This document shows positions 25,060-36,403 of a DNA stretch of 64,000 bases, piece after piece; within the stretch, counting starts at the first letter, position 1, and each line of letters begins with the position of its first letter. The stretch lies in assembly GCF_035594125.1 (NCBI RefSeq), contig NC_087176.1:21211591-21275590 (forward strand), read 5' to 3'. Below the pieces are notes generated by a model. It was not told the DNA's origin and ran no database searches. It worked only from the letters and a program-made list of their open reading frames with translations. The position numbers and the translations under genes were made by a program. This DNA comes from Scylla paramamosain. Its lineage: Eukaryota > Arthropoda > Malacostraca > Decapoda > Portunidae.

Positions 25060-28000
25060 TGAAGTCCGCGACGGTTCATGGGCCGCGACGGTTCATGGGC
25101 CTACTCCACATGAACAAGGAACTGTGTAACTTTGAAGAAGTGTCGCGGCTTACCCTAACCTGCAGGCTTGCCCGGGGACTAGTAGGAGATTCCCTGTAAC
25201 CAGTTGGGGGCAATAAGCAGCAGGAAAGGACTAATTAACAGTTCTGAAGAGCCAGGATAGGCCTAGCAAGCCACTGGTGTTACAGTTTTTGCTCAAGAAA
25301 CGCAGAACGTGCCTCGGAATCGGACTGACCAAAGAGTAACGAACCGGAATGGAACTGGACATGAAAATAGGAAACAAAAGACAATAAAGATTGCAACGAT
25401 AAACTTGGCAACATTCAAGGATAAAGAAGAGGAAATAATAGAGATGATAAAGGAAAGAAAGCTGGAAATCGTTGGATTATGTGAAACTAGAATCAAAGAG
25501 AAAGGAGAAAAAACATTACATGAAAATTATAAGATCATATATAGTGGTAATGAGGATGGAAGACATGGGGTTGCTATAATGATGTCACCACTGATGGCAG
25601 AAAGGATGGACAGTATGGACTGCAGAAATGAGAGAGTGATGGGTATAACGTTAACTATAGAACAGACAAAAATTAGCATTATCCAAACATATGCTCCACA
25701 ACAGGGCAGAAGTCTGAGGGAGAAAGAGCAGTTTTATGAAACTCTACAGGAAATGACAGAAACAATAAGACATCACGAGAATGTCATTGTCATGGGAGAC
25801 ATGAATGGACATGTCGGACAGAATAGAGATGGAGTAGAGCACGTCATCGGAGAGTTTAGCATTGGCGAAAGGAACCAGGAGGGAGAAAGAATAATAGATT
25901 ATTGTGTGATGAATAACATGTCCATTATGAATACTTATTATAAACATCAGGAGAGCCATAAATGGACATGGTATCGGTGGAATGCAGCACAACAAGGATA
26001 TACTGAGAGGTCAATGATTGACCTGTTTCTCACCAACAAGAAAAACATATTTAAAGATGTTAGGACCATACCATCTGTGTCCTTAGACTCTGACCACAGG
26101 TTGGTGGTGGCTAAATTAAAAATTGTAAAACCAAAGGAAAAAGTCAAGAAAAAGCAAAAGAGATTCAAACTGGAAAACCTCAAGGACGAAGAGAAGAAGC
26201 AAGCACTGCGGCAACTGGTAACATTACGAAAACCAACCGAACTGGAATTGGAAGAAATGAACATAGAAGAAGAATGGAATAAATTCAAGAACACCGTGTA
26301 TGGGGCAGCTGAGGAGACAGTTGGTATTAAAATCAAATATGGAACCAAAAAGAAAAGTACTGCATGGTGGACTTATGATGTTAAGGAAGCAGTCAAAGAA
26401 AAAACAAGATCTTTCAGAAAATGGATGAAAACAAGAAACATTGAAGATAGAGAAGATTACGTAGATAAACGAAACAGTGCAGAAGCAACCAAAAGAGCAG
26501 CCAAGGAGGACATGTGGATCAAGATTGGTCAAGATCTAGAGAGACACGTAGAAGGAACAAGAAAATTATTGTATAACATGGCTAAGAACTATAGGAAAGG
26601 AAATAACGAATCAACATATGCAATAATGAACAAAACAGGAGAATTACTAACAAAACCACAGGAGATTGAAGAAAGATGGAGAGAATACTTCCAAGAACTT
26701 CTAAATGTGGAGGATGTGGAAGTGGATGAAGAGCGGAATCTAGATATACAGGAGGAACAAGGAGAGAACCCAAATGAGATCAGTATAGAGGAAGTGAAGG
26801 AGGCACTAAAGAAGATGAGAAGCGGCAAAGCCCCAGGGGACGACGAGCTCCCTATAGAGCTATTTAAAGCTGCTGGGGAAGAATGTGTAGAGTGGATGAG
26901 GTACATTTTCAGTAATGCGTGGAAAGAGGAGAAAGTGCCCCATGACTGGCACAAAGCAATAGTATGTCCAATATATAAGAAAGGCAGTAAAACAGATTGT
27001 GCAAATTATAGAGGTATATCCCTGTTATCTCATGTTGGAAAATTGTATGAAAGAATAGTTGAGAAAAGATTAAGAACCTGTGTCGAGGAGAAACTAGGAA
27101 TATGGCAGTATGGTTTCAGGCCCAATAGGAGCACGACAGATCTAGTGTTCACTTTAAAGATGATAATGGAGAAGAATTGGGAGTGGAGCATTGATAAATA
27201 TGTGGCTTTTATAGATCTGGAAAAAGCCTTTGATAGAATTAGAAGAGATTGCTTGTGGAGAGTCTTACAACATCAAGACTACGGCATAAACTCTAAACTG
27301 ATACGAGTAATTAAGAGTATATATAAGAACACGGAGAGCAGAGTCAAGAACAGAGAGCTGGAGAGTGAATGGTTTAGCATTAAGACAGGAGTGAGACAAG
27401 GGGGAGTGCTCTCTCCTTTGCTATTCATTATATACATGGACAGATGCCTGAAGGAAGTGTGTGTAAGGGAGGATAAAGAGATCACGCTGGCCTATGCAGA
27501 CGATGTCGCTGTCGTGACAGGAAGCCAACAAGATCTTCAAGAGGCCATGACAAGATGGAATGATGTCTTAAATAGGGAAGGAATGAGAATGAACAAACAA
27601 AAAACAGAAATAATGAAAGTTGGCAGAATAAAGGAGGAATGTAATATTTACATAGAAAACGCTAAACTGAAACAGACCGACAAATTTTGTTATCTGGGAG
27701 TACTTTTCGACGAGGAAAACAGACAGAATATAGAAATTTTAAATAGAATACAGAAGTACAATGCAAATGTCAGTGCATTGTATCCCATACTTAAAGATAA
27801 GAATATTCCAACAAAAGCTAAAACCATAATATTTACAACAATACTAAGACCAGTACTTCTATATGGGTCAGAAACTTGGACACTGACAACAAGAACATCT
27901 TCACAAATACAAGCAGCAGAAATGAGAGTTCTGAGAATGATCCGAGGTGTGACCAGACTTGATAGAATTAGAAATGAAGAAACCAGAGAGAGATTAGGGA

Positions 28001-28300
28001 TAACATCTGTACTGAAGATAATTGAAAAGAACAAATTGAGATGGTATGGACATGTCCAAAGAATGGAAGATACAAGATACGCAAGGAAGTTTCTGGAATG
28101 GGTTCCTCTAGGCAGGAGGCCGGTGGGACGACCTAGGAAGCGATGGATGCAGGGAGTTGAAGAAGCTGCTGAACGAAGAGGAAGAAATCTACAAGAAATA
28201 ACCAGAGATGAGGATTTCATGGATAGAGACCTTTGGAGAAGATTTGTAGAGGCCGGACACTGACAGGCATTGCCTACCTTGCGTCTGGTGAGAAAGGTGA
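25060..28300 (+). mobile_element. RTE-clade LINE with an intact-looking ORF
   Basis: The element consists of a 5' region with a 17-bp tandem duplication (25066-25082 and 25083-25099, CCGCGACGGTTCATGGG), one long ORF, and a short 3' UTR. RTE elements characteristically encode a single endonuclease-RT protein with a short 3' UTR. Both outer boundaries are uncertain: I see no target duplication, and the 3' end near 28300 is guessed from the loss of any feature. Confidence 0.75.
25309..28263 (+). CDS. RTE-type endonuclease/reverse transcriptase, 984 codons, uninterrupted
   Basis: The protein nicks target DNA and reverse-transcribes the element RNA in the nucleus. The N-terminal AP endonuclease shows CETR (58-61), GDMN (163-166) and SDHR (261-264). 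The RT shows FIDLEKAFD (634-642), GVRQGGVLSP (694-703) and the catalytic YADD (729-732). The C-terminus carries a basic RWYGHVQRM and a GRRPVGRPRKRW motif common in RTE proteins. There is no stop or frameshift. Oddity: the start is unclear. The listed start is GTG, the frame is open from 25267 (after TAG 25264-25266), and the first in-frame ATG is 25444, already inside the endonuclease. Either the initiator ATG was mutated, an upstream exon or frame is joined, or translation starts unconventionally. All key catalytic residues look intact. Confidence 0.9.
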   Translation: MPRNRTDQRVTNRNGTGHENRKQKTIKIATINLATFKDKEEEIIEMIKERKLEIVGLCETRIKEKGEKTLHENYKIIYSGNEDGRHGVAIMMSPLMAERMDSMDCRNERVMGITLTIEQTKISIIQTYAPQQGRSLREKEQFYETLQEMTETIRHHENVIVMGDMNGHVGQNRDGVEHVIGEFSIGERNQEGERIIDYCVMNNMSIMNTYYKHQESHKWTWYRWNAAQQGYTERSMIDLFLTNKKNIFKDVRTIPSVSLDSDHRLVVAKLKIVKPKEKVKKKQKRFKLENLKDEEKKQALRQLVTLRKPTELELEEMNIEEEWNKFKNTVYGAAEETVGIKIKYGTKKKSTAWWTYDVKEAVKEKTRSFRKWMKTRNIEDREDYVDKRNSAEATKRAAKEDMWIKIGQDLERHVEGTRKLLYNMAKNYRKGNNESTYAIMNKTGELLTKPQEIEERWREYFQELLNVEDVEVDEERNLDIQEEQGENPNEISIEEVKEALKKMRSGKAPGDDELPIELFKAAGEECVEWMRYIFSNAWKEEKVPHDWHKAIVCPIYKKGSKTDCANYRGISLLSHVGKLYERIVEKRLRTCVEEKLGIWQYGFRPNRSTTDLVFTLKMIMEKNWEWSIDKYVAFIDLEKAFDRIRRDCLWRVLQHQDYGINSKLIRVIKSIYKNTESRVKNRELESEWFSIKTGVRQGGVLSPLLFIIYMDRCLKEVCVREDKEITLAYADDVAVVTGSQQDLQEAMTRWNDVLNREGMRMNKQKTEIMKVGRIKEECNIYIENAKLKQTDKFCYLGVLFDEENRQNIEILNRIQKYNANVSALYPILKDKNIPTKAKTIIFTTILRPVLLYGSETWTLTTRTSSQIQAAEMRVLRMIRGVTRLDRIRNEETRERLGITSVLKIIEKNKLRWYGHVQRMEDTRYARKFLEWVPLGRRPVGRPRKRWMQGVEEAAERRGRNLQEITRDEDFMDRDLWRRFVEAGH

Positions 28301-29023
28301 GAATGAAGACGTAGTAACGGGCACGCTATGGCACATTCTCTTTGGTAGCTGCCAACGCCGGCTGTACATGGTGTTTTCTCTCAGCTGCTCATGAACACTG
28401 GTGACGAGAACGCTGAAGAGAAATGAACAACAAGTGGCCGAGCAATGGAATGTTATTGTAGAAGTAACGTGAGCTGCGGCGATGGCTCGGGTCATGACGC
28501 CGCCCGCCCATCCTCCCACCTTCCCTCCCTCCAGTCCCTCCCTTCCCTCCTCTTCCTGCTCTCCATTCCTCCTTCCCAGGCTGTCACTTGTGTCTCCTTC
28601 GTGGTGGTGATGAACAGCCTGCTGATGACGAGCGCAGAGCGTGATGCTCGTTGAGGCGCTTGGTGAGGAGAAGGGGCACCTGGCACCCTTAAAGTGGTGC
28701 CCCGGTGCCTCTGATCTTGTGGGAATCAAGGGGGATGAGGGAGACAAGGACAGTAATCTTAGGATTTTGGAGAATGACTGCCACAGTAATCCTGAAATGT
28801 ATGATGCGCGAGAAGCAAAACTTATTAATCGAGCTGCTGTTGCGTCACAGTACTCCAGGTTATAATGAATGAAATTACTGTAACGTTGTCTTTTCACCTC
28901 ATACGCTATCATCATAATATCAAGACATTCTGTCTGCCTAGTGCTAGAATATTAGTCTTCACAAAAACATGATAGAAGATGTAACTGAATAGCGATGATG
29001 ACAGAAGGATCATTGTTAATATA

Positions 29024-29144
<121 letters not shown>

Positions 29145-32100
29145 CATAAAAAAATTTTATGGAGATATAATTTTGTGTCGATAAGCTACTGTATAGACCC
29201 AGCAGCATTCTAGGACGGGGCACACCGGCACACGTGTAGTATCAAGAAAGTCGTATGCCATACATCCCTTAAGAGCGACAACATCAGACAGAAGCTACGT
29301 TCTAACTTAAAAGGCATTGTCTGCAGCCTCGCCTAACTCACAACTACAGAACGTTTAGTGAGCGCTATAAGACTAGGGCAAATGGGTGAGATGATAATAT
29401 ACTGACCCACCATTTCAACGACTGTAAAGAAAGAAGAATATTATGGCGACAGACTGAGAGGGAGTGGTAGTAAAGGTTCACTACATGTCCTGTAACTGTC
29501 GCCAATTAACTCCCAGGGCTGAGATCACGTACTCGTACCTTGTCCTCAGCACCACTGATCGCCATAATATTCTCCTCACCTTAAGATCGCTGGGTGAGTG
29601 GCTTGACAGGCAACTTTATAGTGGTATACACACTCTGTACACCTCTTAACCAAGCACTACGTCTACGTCTCCTGCAGTATGATGAACAACTGAACTGATT
29701 ATAGTGCACCACAACAACAAATTAGCGGCGTCCACCAGCAGCACCACCGCTGCTACCTCTTGTTAGGCGCTTCAACACTAACATGCTTCTGGTCTTATCT
29801 GCTGATGTTTAGGTACTCACGATAAAAAAAAATCCCTGGCAGATATAAAGGTGATAACACAAAGATGGAAATGAGGAGGTGTTATCTAACGTGTGTGAGA
29901 GGCCCCGTCAATGCTGGCAAAGGAAGAAATATGAAGTGCCACGTATGTCACCTGCTTCTTATGGTAATTATGGTGAGAGAGATCATAGGGATAAACTGCT
30001 GCTCGTCTTTGTTAAGTCACTCAATGACAGATTTTTTTTTTCATTTTTTTTTTCCCTCACGACAATTAAGTCGATTTTCGTTTGGTCAAAGTTTATTAGA
30101 TTCTTTATTCCAAAAACACGTGTGCTGAAAGGCGTCATGCTGCTGCCTAAGTAGTGCTGATGTGAGCATCTCATACACACACACACACACACACACACTT
30201 CTCAATTCTCATTGTAAAATAAGAATCTCTTTAAGAAGTTTTCATATGGTTAATTATCTTACGATAATATCTCATAATAATCTATAATATGAATTTATCT
30301 AGCACTGATAAAGTCCTATCGACCTAAATTTCGAAAATTTCTGGATATCCATCGTTAATTTTTCTGCCTGTTCTCTCGTCCCTCGTAAACACCTTTGACC
30401 TTGAAAGGCAGCCTTTCAGGACTAGAAAACTTGTTTAGGATCACTAATTTATGCACAGAACCTGTCACCTTGCGTACCCTCCACTGCCTGCTGCAAGCTT
30501 TCCACATGCCATTCATGTAAAAATAATGATAATAATAGTGAACATATAAATAAAAATAGAAACGAGGAAATTATGTAAATATAAGGAATTACTTAATTTA
30601 TTTTTACATCTTAAGAGACGCACGTGAACAGGCGAACACGTGAATACTAAGTATCCAGTACGTCAAGGAGAGCTGCAGCCTATCTCTGGTTCTTAAATAA
30701 GCAAAAACCCAAATATGGGGAAACACGGCACGTTTTTTTTTTTTTTTTTTTTTTATTTGCGGATATGTTAAGCTGCGGGAAGCTCCATCGTGACTCCAGT
30801 GTTAACCAAGTAACAAATTTAATTTGTTCGGCGGAGTAGTCTGTTGAATACTCAACAAGCACTACCACTCACCTCCCAGAGACAAGGAGACTGTTAAGCA
30901 GTGACAGGCAAAACAATGAAGCCTCACAAGACAGCAACCTCAACTCATCCATCAACTTCCTTGTCTCTTGCGTTCCAGGAGACTCGTCACTACACTTTAA
31001 CAACAGGAAATCAGCTATTCACAATATGACATCATAAAAGAGATCCCCTCCCTTGATACGGGTACATGGTACGTCGGGACAGATCGCGTGGCGCCTGGCG
31101 TCTGCCGCACTGCCGCAAAAAACGCAGTCACATTTACCATTCAGTCTGATTACTACAGCGGTGTAATCATCCCACCACCCAGATCGTCGCCTGGATGACG
31201 TTTCGAACCCTCCCCATCATGTTCCAAGTCATCTATCCCTCCAACTCTACAATGTAACAGTCATCTTTAAGGGAAAAAATAAATTCCACGTGTAGCCTAC
31301 TTTTTTTTTTTTTTTTTTTTATTGGTTCGAAAAAATAACAAGGGGACTATAAAAGAAAATTAGCTGGATGAGCGTGGGATCCGAGCTCTTTTTTTTTTTC
31401 TTCTTCTTTTGGTGAGTAATCATGTGTACATCTGCGTATATTTTGATATATTTTTTTAGTACTACTACCACTCTGTTAGAACATTAATAACAATAAGGAG
31501 GAGAACACAGCTACTGCACATCAGCAGCAAGGCAGTGTCTGTTAGTAGCGGAAAGTCTTGTTCAACGTGTCCAGGACGTGGACCCACCCCCGGGGATCAG
31601 GGTGACCTTCAGCAGGCCATAGGTAAAACACACACTCCACGCTTTATGTCCCTCCCCCTCACACAGTTTTATGTCCTTCCCTTCACGTGCCGATACTCCT
31701 CTCCCATACATTCTTCGCTGTCTTTAACTCTCTTTCTTCCTCATCCCAGTGACAACCTTCACCTTTATCGCTCCACAGGATCCCTTAATCATCCTCCTTC
31801 ACCGCCCATGACCCTCCGTAGGGGTTAAAATCGTCAGTGTCCTCGCAGCTAGCACACCGTCTTTACTTGTCACTGTGTGTTGTGTGTGTGTGTCTCGTCA
31901 CGGCATCAGGGAGAAAGATGAGGACGATGGTGAAAAGATGGTTTTACCTTTTGAAGGTGATTTACAGGTTACTAGTTACACCTCAACAATACAAATGTAT
32001 ACTAATAGTCATCAACACATTGTCACAGATATAACACTAAGACAAAGATTGGGAATTGTTAAAGATTTCATTAGAAAAGCTAGTGATCACAATACATTTA

Positions 32101-32201
32101 CACATGAAATTCTAATGAAATTCATAAAAAAAAAAAGAAAAGAAAAGAAACATATCAAGCAGTTTAAATGTGGAAAATACTGTATATATGATGTGCTCCA
32201 T

Positions 32202-32204
<3 letters not shown>

Positions 32205-32261
<57 letters not shown>
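32205..32261. repeat. (GT)n microsatellite
   Basis: About 28 GT units, 190 bp left of the hAT element. Confidence 0.96.
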
Positions 32262-32264
<3 letters not shown>

Positions 32265-32442
32265 ATGATTTACATGGATACTCAGACCACATCAGATGTA
32301 GCGGTTCTCACGAGGTAACCTGGCCTTAGGACTACTAAGACAATAATAGTAGAGAGAAAGAACAACAAAGCAAAATGCTCTCTCTCCCCATCCTCCACTC
32401 CCTGCGTCATAAGACCTACAGGAAAGAGATTATAAATAAATA

Positions 32443-32450
32443 CCTTAAGC
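32443..32450. other. Left 8-bp target-site duplication of the hAT element
   Basis: CCTTAAGC stands directly before the left terminal inverted repeat and is repeated exactly at 38625-38632. Eight-bp duplications are the hAT hallmark. Confidence 0.92.
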
Positions 32451-32674
32451 CAGGGGTGTCAAACACGCGGCCCGCGGGCCGCATGCGGCCCGCCACACTA
32501 CTATGTGCGGCCCGCGGCACGCCTCATATTTCAGTCTTACAGTTGGTCTTTTTACAGGAATGATTAAGCCAGCCAGCCCTTTGCATTTTAAAGTCATTAT
32601 ATAAAGATATAAAGATACTATTATATTTTTTGGGCGGTGATGTTCCTCTGTGGTATAGTAACTCCCAACCTCGT

Positions 32675-32678
<4 letters not shown>

Positions 32679-32711
<33 letters not shown>

Positions 32712-32731
32712 GGCTCGCCGCCACCCGCCAA

Positions 32732-32812
<81 letters not shown>
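32679..32812. repeat. Compound (GT)n-(TC)n-(GT)n array inside the hAT
   Basis: GT array (32679-32709), a 24-bp spacer, TC array (32734-32787), then a second GT array (to 32812). This lies in the transposon's 5' non-coding part. Confidence 0.95.
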
Positions 32813-32817
<5 letters not shown>

Positions 32818-33043
32818 GTTAAAAGTATTTTTCTTAATTAAAGTAAGTGATTGCAAACACAATGTCACCAGCAGGAACTTTACCATCTGCTTCAAGTTTT
32901 CTATCGTGTTTTGTAGTGAATGAATTATTCTCATATATTTTTACGTAAATCATGTGACCATTTCATAAGAACATAAGAAATAAGGGAAGCTGCAAGAAGC
33001 GACCGGGCTTACACGTGGCAGTCCCTGTATGAAACACTCCTAC

Positions 33044-36000
33044 CTATTTCCATCTGCTATCCCCATCCATAAACTTGTCTAATCTTCTCTTAAAGCTCTC
33101 TAGTGTTCTAGCACTAACTACATGATTACTGAGTCCGTTCCACTCATCTACCACTCTATTTGAGAACCAATTTTTTCCTATCTCCTTCCTAAACCTAAAT
33201 TTTTCAAGCTTGAACCCGTTATTTCTTGTTCTACCCTGGTTGCTGATCCTAAGAATTTTGCTTACATCTCCCTTGTTATAACCCTTATACCACTTAAAGA
33301 CTTCTATCAGGTCCCCTCTTAACCTACGTCTCTCTAGAGAATGTAAATTTAACCGCTTCAACCTCGCTTCGTAAGGAATACTCCTCATCCCCTGTATCCT
33401 TTTAGTCATTCTCCTCTGTACTGATTCTAATAGACCTATATCTTTCCTGTAATGTGGGGACCAGAACTGCACAGCGTAGTCTAGATGAGGTCTGACCAGC
33501 GCCAAGTATAACTTTAATATTACTTCCGGCCTTCTACTTTTAACACTCCTAAAAATAAATCCTAGTACCCTATTTGCCTTGTTTCTGGCTTCTATGCATT
33601 GTTTCCCTAGACGGAGTTCAGAGCTAACTATAACTCCTAAATCTTTCTCGTACCCTGTACCTACCAGAGTTTGGGTGTTTAATGTGTACCTATTGTGTGG
33701 GTTTCCTCTACCTACGCTAAGCACTTTGCATTTATTGATATTAAATTGCATTTGCCATTTATCTGTCCATTCATTGATTCTATCTAAGTCTGTCTGCAAG
33801 GCGATGGCATCCGCTTCTGACCTAATTAATCTACCTATCTTTGTGTCATCCGCAAATTTACTAACATCGCTACTAATTCCACTATCCAAGTCATTGATAT
33901 ATATTAGAAATAATAATGGCCCTAATACTGATCCCTGTGGCACCCCACTAATGACATGACCCCACTCGGATTTCGAGCCGTTTATTAGCACTCTCTGTCG
34001 CCTGTTACCAAGCCATGACCCTATCCAACCTAACACCTTCCCATCTATCCCGTGCGCCCTAACCTTTCTCAGGAGCCTTTGATGGGGCACCTTGTCGAAT
34101 GCTTTACTAAAGTCCAGATATAAGATATCATAACTATCACCATTATCTACTGCCTCGTACACCTTACTGTAAAAACTTAACAAGTTTGTCAGGCAAGACT
34201 TCCCCTTCGTGAAGCCATGCTGTGACTGATTTATCAAGTTATATTTGTCTAAATGTTCCCTAATGTTCCTGGCTATTATTGACTCTAACATTTTACCTAC
34301 AACTGAAGTTAAGCTGACAGGTCTATAATTAGACGCTAAAGTTTTATCCCCTTTCTTAAAGATGGGTACTACATTAGCCTGCCTCCACATTTCTGGTACC
34401 TCACCCGACTCCAGTTATTTCCTAAAGACAGAAACTAACGGCTCACTAATAATCTTTTTACATTCCTTCAGTACTCTGGGATATATTTCATCAGGTCCTG
34501 GTGACTTGAACTTTTTTAGCCTATCTATCTCCTGTTCCACTATCTCCCTAGTTATGGAAATATCCGTCAGCTTCTCATACTCATCTGCTCTAAACACCTG
34601 TTCACTATCTGGGATATCCTGCATGTTTTCCTGAGTGAAGACAGTTAAAAAATAATCATTCAGAAGTTTACTAATCTCCTCCCCAGAACTAACCAGCTCC
34701 CCATCTGCTGCCTTTAATGGACCTACAGTATCCTTATTTTTCGTCCTGTATACCTGATAAAATCCCTTGGGGTCCGTCTTCGCCCGGCTGGCTACCTTTA
34801 ATTCATAATTGTCCTTAGCTTTCCTCGTTAACTTCCTGACTGTTCTAATTAATTCATTATACTGTGTCCTTAAAACTTCCTCACCTGCCCTTAATCTCTT
34901 ATATATACTTCTCTTACGCCCTATATAATGCTTTAACCTAGCAGTCATCCATTTAGGGTCATTTTTTTGTGATCTTATTGTTTTATACGGGATATTTGCT
35001 AATTGACCTGTATGAACTTTATCTACGAAATATTTATACAATTCATCTACATTTACTTCACCTAAACCCCTCATCTCGTTCCCTACCATCCTCTCCCCTT
35101 CCTCATCAACTCGCCTCGACCTTACCTCTCTCATTTCAGCATGACCTGACATTCCAACATACTCACACCTATCTCCCCCCTTCCTCTTTCCTCCTCCCTT
35201 CTGGAGCCTCACCTCACCTCCCTCGTCCTGCCTTATCTCTCTGAACTCCGTCCCTGACCTGACCTCACCCTGCATCCTTTGCCAGTCCACTCCTTGGAGG
35301 TACCTTTTTAATTCTTCAAAATCTGCTCTCCTAAAGTCAGGTATTTTACTAGTGTTTTTATTTCTAACAGTTTCTTCCCATTCTAGATTGTACCTAATTT
35401 CCCTATGGTCACTGTTACCTAGCTGTCCTGCAACCTCTACCTGCGTGACTGCTTCCTCCCTGTTAGTAAGAATTAAATCTAGAATATTATTCCCCCTTGT
35501 GGGTTCTACGACTCCCTGTTTTAAAAAATTATCCTGAATTACCTTAAGGAATTCCTCTGCTTCCTTGTTACCCACAATCAGACTCCAGTCGATATTCCTA
35601 AAATTAAAATCTCCTACCACACATACCTGACTGTACCTGCCTGCTCTATTTAATTCCTGCCACAGTGAGGTGTTAATTTCCTCTGTACTGGTCGGTGGTC
35701 TGTAAACTACCCCTAGTACTACTGACTGCGATCCTTCCTTAATATCTACCCATATCGACTCTGCTTTGTTATCTGTTTTAATTCTATTGTTCATACAGCA
35801 CTGTAATGTGTCCCTAACGTATAACGCGACACCTCCTCCTCTCCTGTTTTCTCTATCTTTATAGAACATTGTATACCCATCTATCTTAACCTCTGGATTA
35901 AATACTTTTCCTGACATATCTAACCAAGTTTCAGTTAAAGCAATGATATCAAATTTCTCTACACTCGCTATTCCTCTAAGCAAGTCTATTTTATTCAGAA

Positions 36001-36046
36001 TACTTCTACAATTTGTGTAGTAAACACTTAAGCTATTTCTCACCAT
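33044..36046 (-). pseudogene. CR1 ORF2: endonuclease + reverse transcriptase, one nonsense codon
   Basis: The protein would prime reverse transcription at nicked DNA. The endonuclease part (36046 downwards) shows LTETW (37-41), GDFN (145-148) and NSDHRE (211-216), followed by a linker. The RT part (from Met at 34390) shows YLDFSKAFD (91-99), SGVPQGSVLGPLLF (148-161) and FADD (179-182), and ends in RRRLRGDLIEVFKW and FKRRLDKFMDG. The two parts are in one frame, separated only by TAA at 34415-34417 plus eight codons (LESGEVPE). A single base change in a sense codon such as TCA would explain it. The frame is open upstream of ATG 36046 to a TAA near 36150, so the true start may be slightly upstream. 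All other sequence is open, which makes this a young insertion. Confidence 0.93.
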
Positions 36047-36122
36047 CCCTAAGCTAGCTTCCTTTCTAGATTTAACTAATTTGCCCCTTGCCTTCTCCTC
36101 ACTACCCCTTCTTCCCTCCCGA

Positions 36123-36260
36123 CTAACGAGAAAAGTGCTGGAGTGCAGTTACCTCCCGCTCGAGTGTTTCGGCCAAAACACGAACAGTCTCGTCGACTGC
36201 GTTCCAAAGCCAGTGACTATAGGTGACGAGAATACACGTAGTCGTACGGGCCCTGCTCCG
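36123..36260 (-). pseudogene. C-terminal remnant of CR1 ORF1
   Basis: Upstream of ORF2 on the same strand, an open frame ends in WNAVDETVRVLAETLEREVT and LQHFSR with a TAG stop at 36125-36123. The heptad-like, charged character fits the C-terminal coiled coil of a LINE ORF1 protein. It is cut off by the insertion junction at 36279. I infer the identity from position and composition only. Confidence 0.5.
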
Positions 36261-36403
36261 TAATATACATGTATTAGACGTGACCATAACTCGTCATTCC
36301 TCCGTCTCACCGAGAATCGGCCTTTGACTTCAGTCCTGCTTTGTCCTTCGAGAGCGTCACAGCGACAGATTTTGGTGTGACTCTTACTGCATATCATCTC
36401 ATC

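Larger units (their letters stand above)
32962..36279 (-). mobile_element. CR1-clade LINE nested in the hAT, 5'-truncated within ORF1
   Basis: The element reads on the minus strand. At its 3' end it finishes in the octamer repeat TTCTTATGTTCTTATG, comparable to the octamer tails of CR1 elements. An 8-bp direct repeat GTGACCAT at 32954-32961 and 36280-36287 marks both borders and is best read as a target duplication. The 5' part (36260-36123) retains what looks like the last codons of ORF1. ORF2 covers the rest. The related 3' ends at 19321 and 62020 show the family is repeated in this genome. Confidence 0.9.

Noticed and set aside
28274..28915. 213-codon minus-strand ORF
   Set aside because: Low-complexity, rich in Gly/Glu/Ser from a pyrimidine-rich patch, with no domain or splice support.
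31875..32318. 147-codon plus-strand ORF after a GTGT run
   Set aside because: The middle looks mildly protein-like, but the frame is sustained through (GT)n at one end. There is no domain or clear splice pair.
34362..35244. Plus-strand ORFs over the CR1
   Set aside because: Antisense shadows of CR1 ORF2.
36341..36403. Start of the hAT transposase at 36341
   Set aside because: That codon is TTG. The first in-frame ATG is 36404, and the BED finger begins after it.
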